From: CAZUHB01 sp964620445
GTDB taxonomy: Bacteria; Planctomycetota; B15-G4; CAYZWU01
Direction: 5' to 3'
Length of the DNA stretch: 64,000 nucleotides
Assembly: GCA_964620445.1 (NCBI GenBank)
Contig: CAZUHB010000021.1
Coordinates: forward strand, 31,125-95,124
A program made the position numbers and the translations under genes. The notes under the pieces were generated by a model. It made no database searches, was not told the DNA's origin, and saw only the letters and a program-made list of their open reading frames with translations. Shown here one piece after another: positions 8,383 through 15,162 of this stretch. Within the stretch, counting starts at the first letter, position 1, and the number at the start of each line of letters is the position of its first letter.

Positions 8383-10326
8383 TTAGAGGATATCGAGCAC
8401 CTCGGAAATGGCATCGACTTTTGCGCGGTAGTTGCAATTCGCCGAAATGCACGCGTTCCAAGGCAGATTCGTCTTCTCTCCGATAATACCAAGAGCGACA
8501 GCCGCAAAAGCGCGGGCCAGGTTGTTCGCTTTATTGTCTTCGAGAATGTCCTTCAAAGGAGCGATCGCGCTCGAGTCACCGATGAGGCCGAGAGCTTTCG
8601 CTGCTGAGGAGGTTACGCTCAAAGTCTGACCGGTCTGAAGTGCCTTGACGAGAACGTCGACAGCTTCCGTGTCACCCATCAGACCGAGCGCGGTGGCTGC
8701 CTGGAGGCGGAGGCGGAAGACGATTTCGTTTGCAGCGAAATCACGGAGCTTCTCAGCTGCTTTTCCGAAGTTCATGAGACCGAGGCCGATGCAGAGATGT
8801 CCCTGCAGAGACTTGTCTTTGGTGTCCAGCAGTGTGTCGAAGATCATGTCGGCATGGCCGGTCGCGTTGAGGAGACCGAGACTGACAGCGATGGCACCCT
8901 TCTCGGAAGGAACCTTGGTTTCGGTGAATTTTTCCCTGATCTTGCTGATCACGGGAGCCTGCAGGGCGTTGTGTTTGAGCGAATGAATCGAGCCGGCGAT
9001 CGAAGCCCAGGAAAGATGCTGAGTCTTGCTGGGACGAGCGATCTCGGAGAGGAAGAAATTAGAGATCTTCTTGTGAATGTCCTGATGGGTCGCGTAGTCG
9101 TCATCGCGCGCGCCAATCTGAGCCAGAGCGATGAAGGAGAAGTGACGTGTCTGGACGTCCTTTCCTTCCTTGGCGTACTTGAGGAGCAAGTTGATCACTT
9201 CTTCGTCTTCGATCGTAGCGAGCTGACCGATAGCGATGGAGCAGGACTGGCGGATCCAGTCGTTCTGCTTCTCTTCCTTGAAGGCTTTCAGGACCGGGCT
9301 GAGCGCGACCGGGTTACCCAGTTTGCCCAGAGCCACCGGGATGTAAGCTTTGAGAAAAGGATCCATTTTCGAGTTTTCGAGCAAACGGATCAGGAACCGG
9401 ACATTCTCATCCTTGGCATCGATGTCGGTCATGAGGCTAAGAGCCGTGATGGCGCAACCGATGAGGTCTTTCTGCGTTTTCTCGTCTTCTTTCTCGATCA
9501 CGAGCCTCAACTTTGGAGCGGACTGCTCAGCACCGATAAGGCCGAGAGAGAGGGCCGCGAAGGCCCTGACCAGTCTAGGCACCTTTCCTCCGCCAACCAG
9601 TTTGCGGCCTTCAGAGCTGTCGATCATCAGATCGTAGCAAGTCTGGCACGCTTCTGGTGAGCCGAGAACGCCAAGGGAGAGACATGCAGACTGCTGGGCG
9701 GTCTCGTACTTTGAACCAAGTAGGGCCTTGATGTCGTCGAGAACGAGAGATGCGTCTTCGGATCGGGTGATGCGCGCAATAGCGAGGACGGCGGAGTCAA
9801 GAATATCGGGGTGGTCCGCCTGAAGAGCGATCTGCAGTGAAGGAAGGACTTCCGATTTGATCATGTCGACAGTGGGCCTCTTGGAGGTCCGAGCCTGGTC
9901 TTTGCGACCACGACCGACAAGAAAGCCGCCGGAACCCGAAACATTGCTCGTTCCGCCGAGGCGGTTCTTCAGGTTAAGATAAGAATCCTTGTTGTTCTCC
10001 CACCAGAATTCCCAACGTTCGTAACCCATACCTCCGCTATAGCGCTTACGAGCCATACCGCCCGTTCTGGCTCCGCGGGGGCCTGTCGGGCCGGAAAGTC
10101 CCGTGGGAGTCGCAGGACCGCGGGGCCCAGCAGCAGAGGGGCCAGCCGGACCAGGCGTGGTGGGGCCGCTGGAGTTTCCTGGAGGGGTCGAGTCGCCAGG
10201 ACCACCCAAGTTAGGTGGGACCGTGTCGCCAGGACCGCGATACTGACCACCGTGGCCAAAAGCCAGGTCATCCAGGAAAAAGCAGAGAATGCCGACTAAG
10301 GCAAGTAGTACGATAACTTTCTTCAT
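8383..10326 (-). CDS. Secreted HEAT-repeat protein with a Gly-Pro-rich segment
   Basis: Residues 1-24 form a signal peptide. Residues 25-90 are extraordinarily rich in Gly, Pro and Thr with imperfect collagen-like triplets. Residues 104-120 carry the aromatic motif RWEFWWENNKDSYLNLK, which I associate with secreted HEAT proteins of planctomycete-like genomes. From about residue 150 to the C-terminus there are many roughly 35-residue HEAT units, such as AITALSLMTDIDAKD and QAATALGLMGDTEAVDVLVKAL. HEAT solenoids are binding scaffolds, so no catalytic role is proposed. An AAGGAG element lies 7 bases before the ATG. It stands alone between two terminators. Confidence 0.8.
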   Translation of the reverse strand: MKKVIVLLALVGILCFFLDDLAFGHGGQYRGPGDTVPPNLGGPGDSTPPGNSSGPTTPGPAGPSAAGPRGPATPTGLSGPTGPRGARTGGMARKRYSGGMGYERWEFWWENNKDSYLNLKNRLGGTSNVSGSGGFLVGRGRKDQARTSKRPTVDMIKSEVLPSLQIALQADHPDILDSAVLAIARITRSEDASLVLDDIKALLGSKYETAQQSACLSLGVLGSPEACQTCYDLMIDSSEGRKLVGGGKVPRLVRAFAALSLGLIGAEQSAPKLRLVIEKEDEKTQKDLIGCAITALSLMTDIDAKDENVRFLIRLLENSKMDPFLKAYIPVALGKLGNPVALSPVLKAFKEEKQNDWIRQSCSIAIGQLATIEDEEVINLLLKYAKEGKDVQTRHFSFIALAQIGARDDDYATHQDIHKKISNFFLSEIARPSKTQHLSWASIAGSIHSLKHNALQAPVISKIREKFTETKVPSEKGAIAVSLGLLNATGHADMIFDTLLDTKDKSLQGHLCIGLGLMNFGKAAEKLRDFAANEIVFRLRLQAATALGLMGDTEAVDVLVKALQTGQTLSVTSSAAKALGLIGDSSAIAPLKDILEDNKANNLARAFAAVALGIIGEKTNLPWNACISANCNYRAKVDAISEVLDIL

Positions 10327-10613
10327 AATGCGGCTCCTTAAAAGAGGGTGTTCTGGTTACAACCGGTTATCTTGAATGAAAATATGTTGTTTTGTTTTAG
10401 AATGTAACATCAATGGAGCACGTCGCAAATTACGGCCCTCTCAGGAAAAAATAATGAAACAAAATCCAGGCTGTAATTTGCCCAATTTAAACAAAATAGG
10501 GCTCAAAATTCCAATCCGGTTAGCCAGATTCGGTCCTGTTGGGCCGAATGGTCCGATAACGACTTGGGTGGGTTACCCATTGGTAACGAAAAACCGATTT
10601 CATCGAGATGGGT
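10327..10613. other. Intergenic region upstream of the HEAT-repeat gene
   Basis: No convincing gene. It holds the leader of the leftward HEAT gene with the small palindrome GGTTACAACC near its start, and further away an inverted repeat GTTACC-CATT-GGTAAC around 10573-10588. A possible rightward frame of 79 codons lacks a ribosome-binding site and any recognisable motif. Confidence 0.5.
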
Positions 10614-10643
10614 AAAAGAAAAAACACCCGCGGGGAGCGGGTG
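10614..10643 (-). terminator. Intrinsic terminator of the small gene at 10673
   Basis: On the minus strand a 7-bp stem CACCCGC/GCGGGTG (10625-10631 with 10637-10643) with a 5-base loop is followed by a long T-rich tract. It ends the small leftward gene and isolates it from the HEAT-repeat gene. Confidence 0.88.
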
Positions 10644-10672
10644 CTTGAATGTAAATTTCTGAATGTTTCGAG

Positions 10673-10867
10673 TTAAAGCCTGACTCGAGTTACGTCATCA
10701 ATATCAAAATCAACAGATATCTCTTCCACGATATTGATGATCTTCCCAGATTTTTTGATTTCGTTGAAGAGAATGGCTCCCTCGATGGTTTTACCATCCT
10801 TGAATGTCAGCGAAACGATATCTGAACGCGCCGCTTTTTTGAGGGACTGAAGAAGAGTATCTCCCAT
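10673..10867 (-). CDS. Small conserved-looking hypothetical protein, possibly an SH3/LSm-like fold
   Basis: The product is 64 residues. I choose ATG at 10867 over a TTG five codons upstream because GGAG sits 9 bases before it. After a short amphipathic N-terminal helix the sequence alternates like a small beta barrel (DIVSLTFKDGKTIEGAILF, then a turn, then VDFDIDDVTRVRL), the pattern of LSm or SH3-like nucleic-acid-binding domains. That is an impression, not a family match. The gene has its own candidate promoter, a 22-base near-palindrome in its leader and its own terminator, so it is a single-gene, apparently regulated unit. Confidence 0.7.
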   Translation of the reverse strand: MGDTLLQSLKKAARSDIVSLTFKDGKTIEGAILFNEIKKSGKIINIVEEISVDFDIDDVTRVRL

Positions 10868-10897
10868 ATTCAAGAACTCCAACTTTTACATACATCA

Positions 10898-10919
10898 ACA
10901 GCGATCAATTGTTCGCTGT
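10898..10919. promoter_or_regulatory. 22-base near-perfect palindrome in the leader of the small gene
   Basis: The arms ACAGCGA and TCGCTGT flank a CAATTG core; only the T opposite T pair breaks the symmetry. It lies just downstream of the predicted transcription start, between promoter and ribosome-binding site. It could be an operator or, in RNA, a 5' hairpin. Confidence 0.5.
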
Positions 10920-10935
10920 ATTTAGAAGTTGTTAT

Positions 10936-10965
10936 AATATAGTGTAGTTAGGATGATATTTTCAA
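10936..10965 (-). promoter_or_regulatory. Candidate sigma-70-type promoter for the small gene at 10673
   Basis: On the minus strand TTGAAA (10960-10965) and TATATT (10936-10941) are 18 bases apart in an AT-rich stretch, placing the start of transcription near 10929, just before the palindrome. Confidence 0.45.
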
Positions 10966-11100
10966 GAATAATCTAGAAAAAACTGCTCTTTCTAGTAGGC
11001 ATCAATACGAAAATTCCCTGCCCTTGTTGGGAAACTGACAGAGTTTTGAACAGGACCGATGACGTGGAGCCCCTGAATTGCCTGCTCTAACGAGGGATTT

Positions 11101-11559
11101 TTAAACACCCGGGCGCTTTTTCATGAGCAATGTCCATTGCCCCTCAGCCACGATTCGTTCGTCGTGATTTTCTACTTTCGTTTTGAAAATCACGAGGCCT
11201 TGCGCGCCTCTCAGTTCTTTTTTCTCAGCAACTACGATCGAAGAAAAGAGTGTGTCACCAAAAAAGACCGCACTTTTGAATTTCGAGTCAAGGCATCGCA
11301 ATGCGATCGTTGTTCCTTCAAAAATTCCCAGTTGTCCAATCATGCCTGTCATCAAGGCCTGAATCAGTGCACCGTGAGCCATGCGTTTTCCAAAAGCTGA
11401 TTCCCTGGCAAATTCTTCATCCATGTGGAGTGGATTGAAATCACCAGAGAGCCCCGCAAAAAGGACAACGTCCGTCTCCGTAACCGTCCTTCCGGGCGAA
11501 CGAAATTCCTGTCCAAGTTCGAAATCATCCCAGAAAAGGCCTCGATAAGATTTTTTCAT
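11101..11559 (-). CDS. MaoC-like (R)-specific enoyl-CoA hydratase family protein
   Basis: Members hydrate trans-2-enoyl-CoA or related thioesters through a hot-dog fold. The 152-residue length fits a single-hot-dog enzyme. The catalytic Asp-x4-His dyad is visible as GDFNPLH (D40, H45), followed by MAHGALIQALMTGMIGQL, the typical central helix region, and a C-terminal strand with VIFKTKVENHDERIVAEG. It lies downstream of iorB on the same strand with about 75 bases between them, so a role in metabolism of aryl- or branched-chain acyl-CoA formed by the oxidoreductase is possible but unproven. Confidence 0.87.
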   Translation of the reverse strand: MKKSYRGLFWDDFELGQEFRSPGRTVTETDVVLFAGLSGDFNPLHMDEEFARESAFGKRMAHGALIQALMTGMIGQLGIFEGTTIALRCLDSKFKSAVFFGDTLFSSIVVAEKKELRGAQGLVIFKTKVENHDERIVAEGQWTLLMKKRPGV

Positions 11560-11633
11560 GACCGTAACTCTTTAATTCGCCGTGAATAAGAAAAGACTTT
11601 TCCCGTATGCCCGGTGAGCGCATGCTCTAACGT

Positions 11634-12176
11634 TCAATCCAGTCCGGCATCAATCGCTTTCAGAGCATCATTCAACCGCGCGGGAGCGGTCACCTTCTCC
11701 ACGGCACTTTTCATATCCGCCACGGTGAAGGGGAGATGTCCCTCGTGAACAGCGTGAGCAAGAAGGATCAAATTGGTGGACGCGGGGGCGTTCAGTTCCA
11801 TCGCACGGGAAAAAGCATCGAACCTGAAAACAGACACTTCTCTCTTTGCGAGCGCCTTGACCATTTCGTCTCTGATCGTTTTTTTCTCGGGGGCATTGAC
11901 GATCAGTTTTCCTCCTTTCCTGAGGAAGGTGAGATGAGGATAGGTCTCTTCTGTTTTAAGGGAGAATAGGATGTCGGCTGTGCCCGCCTGGACCATTGGC
12001 GAGGAATAATTCCCAATTTTCACATGTGATACCACTGAGCCTCCGCGCTGGCTCATTCCATGTGTTTCACTTCCCAAGACACTGGCTCCAGCCTGAATCG
12101 CAAGGGCGTATAGATTCTTGGCGAAAAAGAGCACTCCTTGACCGCCGACACCGCAAATGATTATTTTGAGATCCAT
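11634..12176 (-). CDS. iorB: Indolepyruvate ferredoxin oxidoreductase, beta (gamma-domain) subunit
   Basis: IorB partners IorA to oxidise aryl pyruvates to aryl-acetyl-CoA with ferredoxin as acceptor. The 180-residue product starts with the family signature CGVGGQG (residues 8-14) and shows SETHGMSQRGGSVVSHVKIG, the conserved segment of pyruvate-ferredoxin-oxidoreductase gamma domains. The ATG at 12176 follows AAGG by 6 bases; a longer frame adds 21 unrelated residues. The matching iorA gene is on the same strand but about 8.8 kb away, which is unusual because iorA and iorB are normally adjacent. Confidence 0.93.
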   Translation of the reverse strand: MDLKIIICGVGGQGVLFFAKNLYALAIQAGASVLGSETHGMSQRGGSVVSHVKIGNYSSPMVQAGTADILFSLKTEETYPHLTFLRKGGKLIVNAPEKKTIRDEMVKALAKREVSVFRFDAFSRAMELNAPASTNLILLAHAVHEGHLPFTVADMKSAVEKVTAPARLNDALKAIDAGLD

Positions 12177-12302
12177 ATCCAGCCTTTCGTCTGTTCTGTT
12201 GAATAGGGGAACAATAATCAACCCTCCAGCCACCGTCAACGTGGTTCGGGACTATTTGTTGGCATTCAAAGATTTATCAGCTAAATACTCAAGGTTGGGA
12301 GG

Positions 12303-12330
12303 TTGAAGTTCGACGAATCATAATTATGAT
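12303..12330 (+). promoter_or_regulatory. Candidate promoter with overlapping 14-base perfect palindrome, upstream of the permuted phosphoglycerate mutase
   Basis: TTGAAG (12303-12308) and TATGAT (12325-12330) are 16 bases apart. The -10 element forms the right half of the perfect palindrome ATCATAATTATGAT (12317-12330), a placement typical of repressor operators. The coding start is about 60 bases downstream. Confidence 0.4.
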
Positions 12331-12391
12331 AAGCCTTCCCTTTTTGTGGTTCCAACGCGTGTGTCAGAAGAAATTTTGAGAGACTCTGAAC

Positions 12392-13990
12392 ATGACCGAG
12401 ACAAGTAAGAAAACCTGTACTCCCATGGCCGAAGCCGTTCTCAACGCCTACAGCAACGGCGAGGAAGACGAGGCAATGAATCCGATCCTTCTGGTCGACG
12501 ATCGTGGAGAGCCAGTTGGGCGAATTCAAAATGGCGACTACGTTATTTTCTACGACATCCGAGGCGAACGGGAGATCCAGCTGACTGAATGCCTGACAGA
12601 TCCTTCATTTGAACATTTCGATACTGGCGGCCTCACATCAAAATTTGTCACGATGATCGAGTATGACAAGAAACTCGACGCCAAGGTCGCCTTCGAGCCG
12701 CAGAAGGTGCCGGTGAACACTCTCGTGGAGGTCGTCAGTAAGGCTGGTCTGAAAACACTCAAACTGGTGGAGACGGAGAAAGCCGTACATCTCGGTTATT
12801 TTCTCAACGGAAAGCGCGAAGAACCCCACGAGGGTGAAGAACGGAATTTCACCCACTCGTTGAAAGTGGCGGACTTTTCGAAGCACCCCAAGATGTCGGT
12901 CCACGAAGTGTGCGACACCGTGCTTGATGCCATCGACGAAAACCAGCACGATCTGATCATCGCAAATTTCGCCAATGTGGACGTGATCGGCCACATCGAG
13001 AATCGTGACGCGGTCATCACCGCGGTCGAAACGGTCGATACCTGCCTTGGAAAAGTCGTGGAGGCGGCTCGCAAGGCTGGTAGAGAAGTGGTAATCACCG
13101 CCGACCACGGTTCGGCCGAGCGTTGGCTCTATCCGGACGGAAAGGTCGACACAGGTCACACCGACAGTCTTGTACCCTTCATCTACATTGGCGAAGGAAC
13201 GGCGCACGGAAAGCCTCCGGTTCCACGCCAAAGTGGATCCCTGACAGACGTGGCACCCACCGTGCTCGATATCATGGGGCTCGAGAAGCCGGACGAGATG
13301 ACCGGTGTTTCCTTCTTCGATAACGGCGAGGGGGTCCAGTTCGAGAAGCAAAATCGCAAAGCGCTTCTCATGATCGCCGATGGATGGGGATACCGCGAGG
13401 AAAAGGAAGGGAATCTGATCGCCGAAGCGCACACTCCCAACATGGACAGATATCTCGCCGAAATGCCCTGTACCGCGGTCGTCGCAGCTGGTGAAGCCGT
13501 CGGCATGCCCGAGGGGACCGTGGGGAATTCTGAAGCCGGTCATCTCCACATCGGCGTTGGCCGGGTCGTCTATTCCGATCGCCTCCGCATCGACCGATCA
13601 CTCGAGGATGGGACTTATGCAACCAACCCTGCCTTCCTCTGGGCGATCGAAGGGGCAAAAAAAGAGAACAAACCTCTTCATCTGCTCGGTATCGTCTCCT
13701 TTTACTCATCGCACGGCTCTCTTCACCATCTCATCGAACTGATGAGGATGGCCGCAGACCATGGTGTGAATGAAGTCTACATCCACTCGCTTCTCGGCCG
13801 CCGTGGCGAGCGTCCCGAAGCGGGCGCAGGATACATACGCGATGTGGAGGAGGAAGGAAAGAAACTCGGTGTGGGAACAGTTGTGTCCGTGCTGGGACGC
13901 TACTGGGCGCTCGATCGCGAATACAACTGGGATCGTATCGAGAAGACCTATCGATGTTTCGTCAACGGTAAGGGTACGAAGGTCAGCTGA
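12392..13990 (+). CDS. Circularly permuted cofactor-independent phosphoglycerate mutase (iPGM)
   Basis: iPGM interconverts 3- and 2-phosphoglycerate in glycolysis with two Mn ions and a phosphoserine intermediate. Here the order is swapped. Residues 10-60 match the second half of the phosphotransferase (B) domain (YSNGEEDEAMNP, GDYVIFYDIRGEREIQL). Residues 60-310 match the usual C-terminal metal domain (TEKAVHLGYFLNG, NFANVDVIGH with D197 and H201, TADHGS with D238 and H239, H256 in GHTDS). After a linker of about 15 residues comes the usual N-terminus (LLMIADGWG, D330; GNSEAGHLHIG, catalytic S380), then the first half of the B domain ending GRYWALDREYNWDRIEKTY. All metal and nucleophile residues are present; the usual LDGRD loop reads LGRRG. 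Length, 532, is close to normal, so this is a rearrangement, not a duplication. Confidence 0.92.
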   Translation: MTETSKKTCTPMAEAVLNAYSNGEEDEAMNPILLVDDRGEPVGRIQNGDYVIFYDIRGEREIQLTECLTDPSFEHFDTGGLTSKFVTMIEYDKKLDAKVAFEPQKVPVNTLVEVVSKAGLKTLKLVETEKAVHLGYFLNGKREEPHEGEERNFTHSLKVADFSKHPKMSVHEVCDTVLDAIDENQHDLIIANFANVDVIGHIENRDAVITAVETVDTCLGKVVEAARKAGREVVITADHGSAERWLYPDGKVDTGHTDSLVPFIYIGEGTAHGKPPVPRQSGSLTDVAPTVLDIMGLEKPDEMTGVSFFDNGEGVQFEKQNRKALLMIADGWGYREEKEGNLIAEAHTPNMDRYLAEMPCTAVVAAGEAVGMPEGTVGNSEAGHLHIGVGRVVYSDRLRIDRSLEDGTYATNPAFLWAIEGAKKENKPLHLLGIVSFYSSHGSLHHLIELMRMAADHGVNEVYIHSLLGRRGERPEAGAGYIRDVEEEGKKLGVGTVVSVLGRYWALDREYNWDRIEKTYRCFVNGKGTKVS

Positions 13991-14004
13991 GAGAGAGCGC
14001 GATT

Positions 14005-14889
14005 TCAAATATTGACCTTGAAAACGCCTTTGAGCGCAAATCCAAAGGCAAGTCCCACGATACAGAAGATGATCAGCCAGGGATAATAATCGCCACTCAT
14101 GCCAAGCATGGCGATCCTGGCTTGATCTCTGATCTTGACCGACTCAACCACCGATTCGGCTGGCCAGGCGGCTTCCACGGGACTTTCGAAAAGATCCCAT
14201 GTTCCCGCCGCCGAACTGTAGCGGCCCGTTGATATCGACGATGGTGGCTCCGATCCGGCAGCGAGGCTCTTGGTGTATTCACTACCTCCCGCACGGATTT
14301 TCATATCATAGTCGCCCTCCTGATCGATTTTAATCCGGTAGGCGACTTCGTTCTTTGCCGGAATGACCACTGGTCCTGCTTCAACGGTTAAGCCCTCGGG
14401 AAGATCGAGAAGGACTTCCCCAAGAAGAGCTGATTTGGGATCGACCTGGGTCGAGCTTCCATCGGCTGCTGAAAGAGCCTTCTCCGAAAGGGTTACCTCC
14501 AGAATAAGACGATCGCCCGGCTCGAATGGGGCATATCCATATCTCGTATCGAGCTGCACCAGAATCGGAACGACGATTACGATCAGCGGCACGAGGGGGA
14601 TGCAGTTGCACCCGAGATAGTAGGGGATGTCTTTCAGAAAAAGGCGCCCGATCGCTCCAGAAAGCACTCCAAGGTCGTCCTTGAAGATCCGGATCGCGAG
14701 CAGCCCGGCTTTGATGCGGGCCTTGACATTCTTGATCGATCCCTGAGGGGATGTGTACTTGTACAGAAGAAGCAGCAATATCCCCGCCAGGGCGGAGAAG
14801 ACAACGAGGCCCACAATCGGCGCCATTCCTTTGAAGGGAAAGAGAATCACGTCGAACAGGCTATTCATGATCGCGTTGAAAATGGACAT
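14005..14889 (-). CDS. Conserved-type integral membrane protein with large extracytoplasmic domain, function unknown
   Basis: The 294-residue product has membrane helices at about 23-43, 92-112 and 268-288. Between the first two is a basic, conserved-looking cytoplasmic loop (NVKARIKAGLLAIRIFKDDLGV); between the second and third is a roughly 150-residue beta-rich domain. I recall similar uncharacterised proteins next to alkaline-phosphatase-superfamily genes. The first part faintly resembles Oxa1/EMC3-type insertases, but this is only an impression. It converges with the permuted phosphoglycerate mutase, leaving 14 bases between stops, and is the last gene of the leftward phosphodiesterase cluster. 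Confidence 0.75.
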   Translation of the reverse strand: MSIFNAIMNSLFDVILFPFKGMAPIVGLVVFSALAGILLLLLYKYTSPQGSIKNVKARIKAGLLAIRIFKDDLGVLSGAIGRLFLKDIPYYLGCNCIPLVPLIVIVVPILVQLDTRYGYAPFEPGDRLILEVTLSEKALSAADGSSTQVDPKSALLGEVLLDLPEGLTVEAGPVVIPAKNEVAYRIKIDQEGDYDMKIRAGGSEYTKSLAAGSEPPSSISTGRYSSAAGTWDLFESPVEAAWPAESVVESVKIRDQARIAMLGMSGDYYPWLIIFCIVGLAFGFALKGVFKVNI

Positions 14890-14954
14890 ATCTTTTCCTG
14901 GTTAGCGTTGACTCCAATTCGTCCGACCAGCACGCATTTGTGGCTGCAGTCGGA

Positions 14955-15146
14955 TCAGGATATGTAACCCAATCCCTTGAGCTTGTTCTTGATGTCCTCG
15001 TCCGAGTCCGCTTCCTCGAGCTTGGCGATTTCTTTTTCGAGTGCGTGATGGACGAACTCTTCGGCTGAAGAGTAACCGGCGATCGATGCGTACTTCTTGA
15101 TTTTCTCCAGCAGGTCCTTGTCGATTTTTATCTTCGAACCGAACAT
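14955..15146 (-). CDS. Small ribbon-helix-helix-like protein with C-terminal LGYIS tail
   Basis: The 63-residue product begins with a short strand (SKIKIDKDLLEKI), then two helices (KKYASIAGYSSAEEFVHHALEKEIAKLEEA), the layout of ribbon-helix-helix DNA-binding proteins, then an acidic linker and the tail KLKGLGYIS. It sits 16 bases after the stop of the lipoprotein phosphodiesterase gene, on the same strand. Related small genes often accompany this phosphodiesterase family. It may be a regulator or a protein-interaction tag; the strand residues are not typical enough to be sure of DNA binding. Confidence 0.75.
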   Translation of the reverse strand: MFGSKIKIDKDLLEKIKKYASIAGYSSAEEFVHHALEKEIAKLEEADSDEDIKNKLKGLGYIS

Positions 15147-15162
15147 TGCAAAATCTCCATTC

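Noticed and set aside
10376..10615. 79-codon rightward frame upstream of the HEAT gene
   Set aside because: No ribosome-binding site, no recognisable motif, and it runs into the minus-strand terminator.
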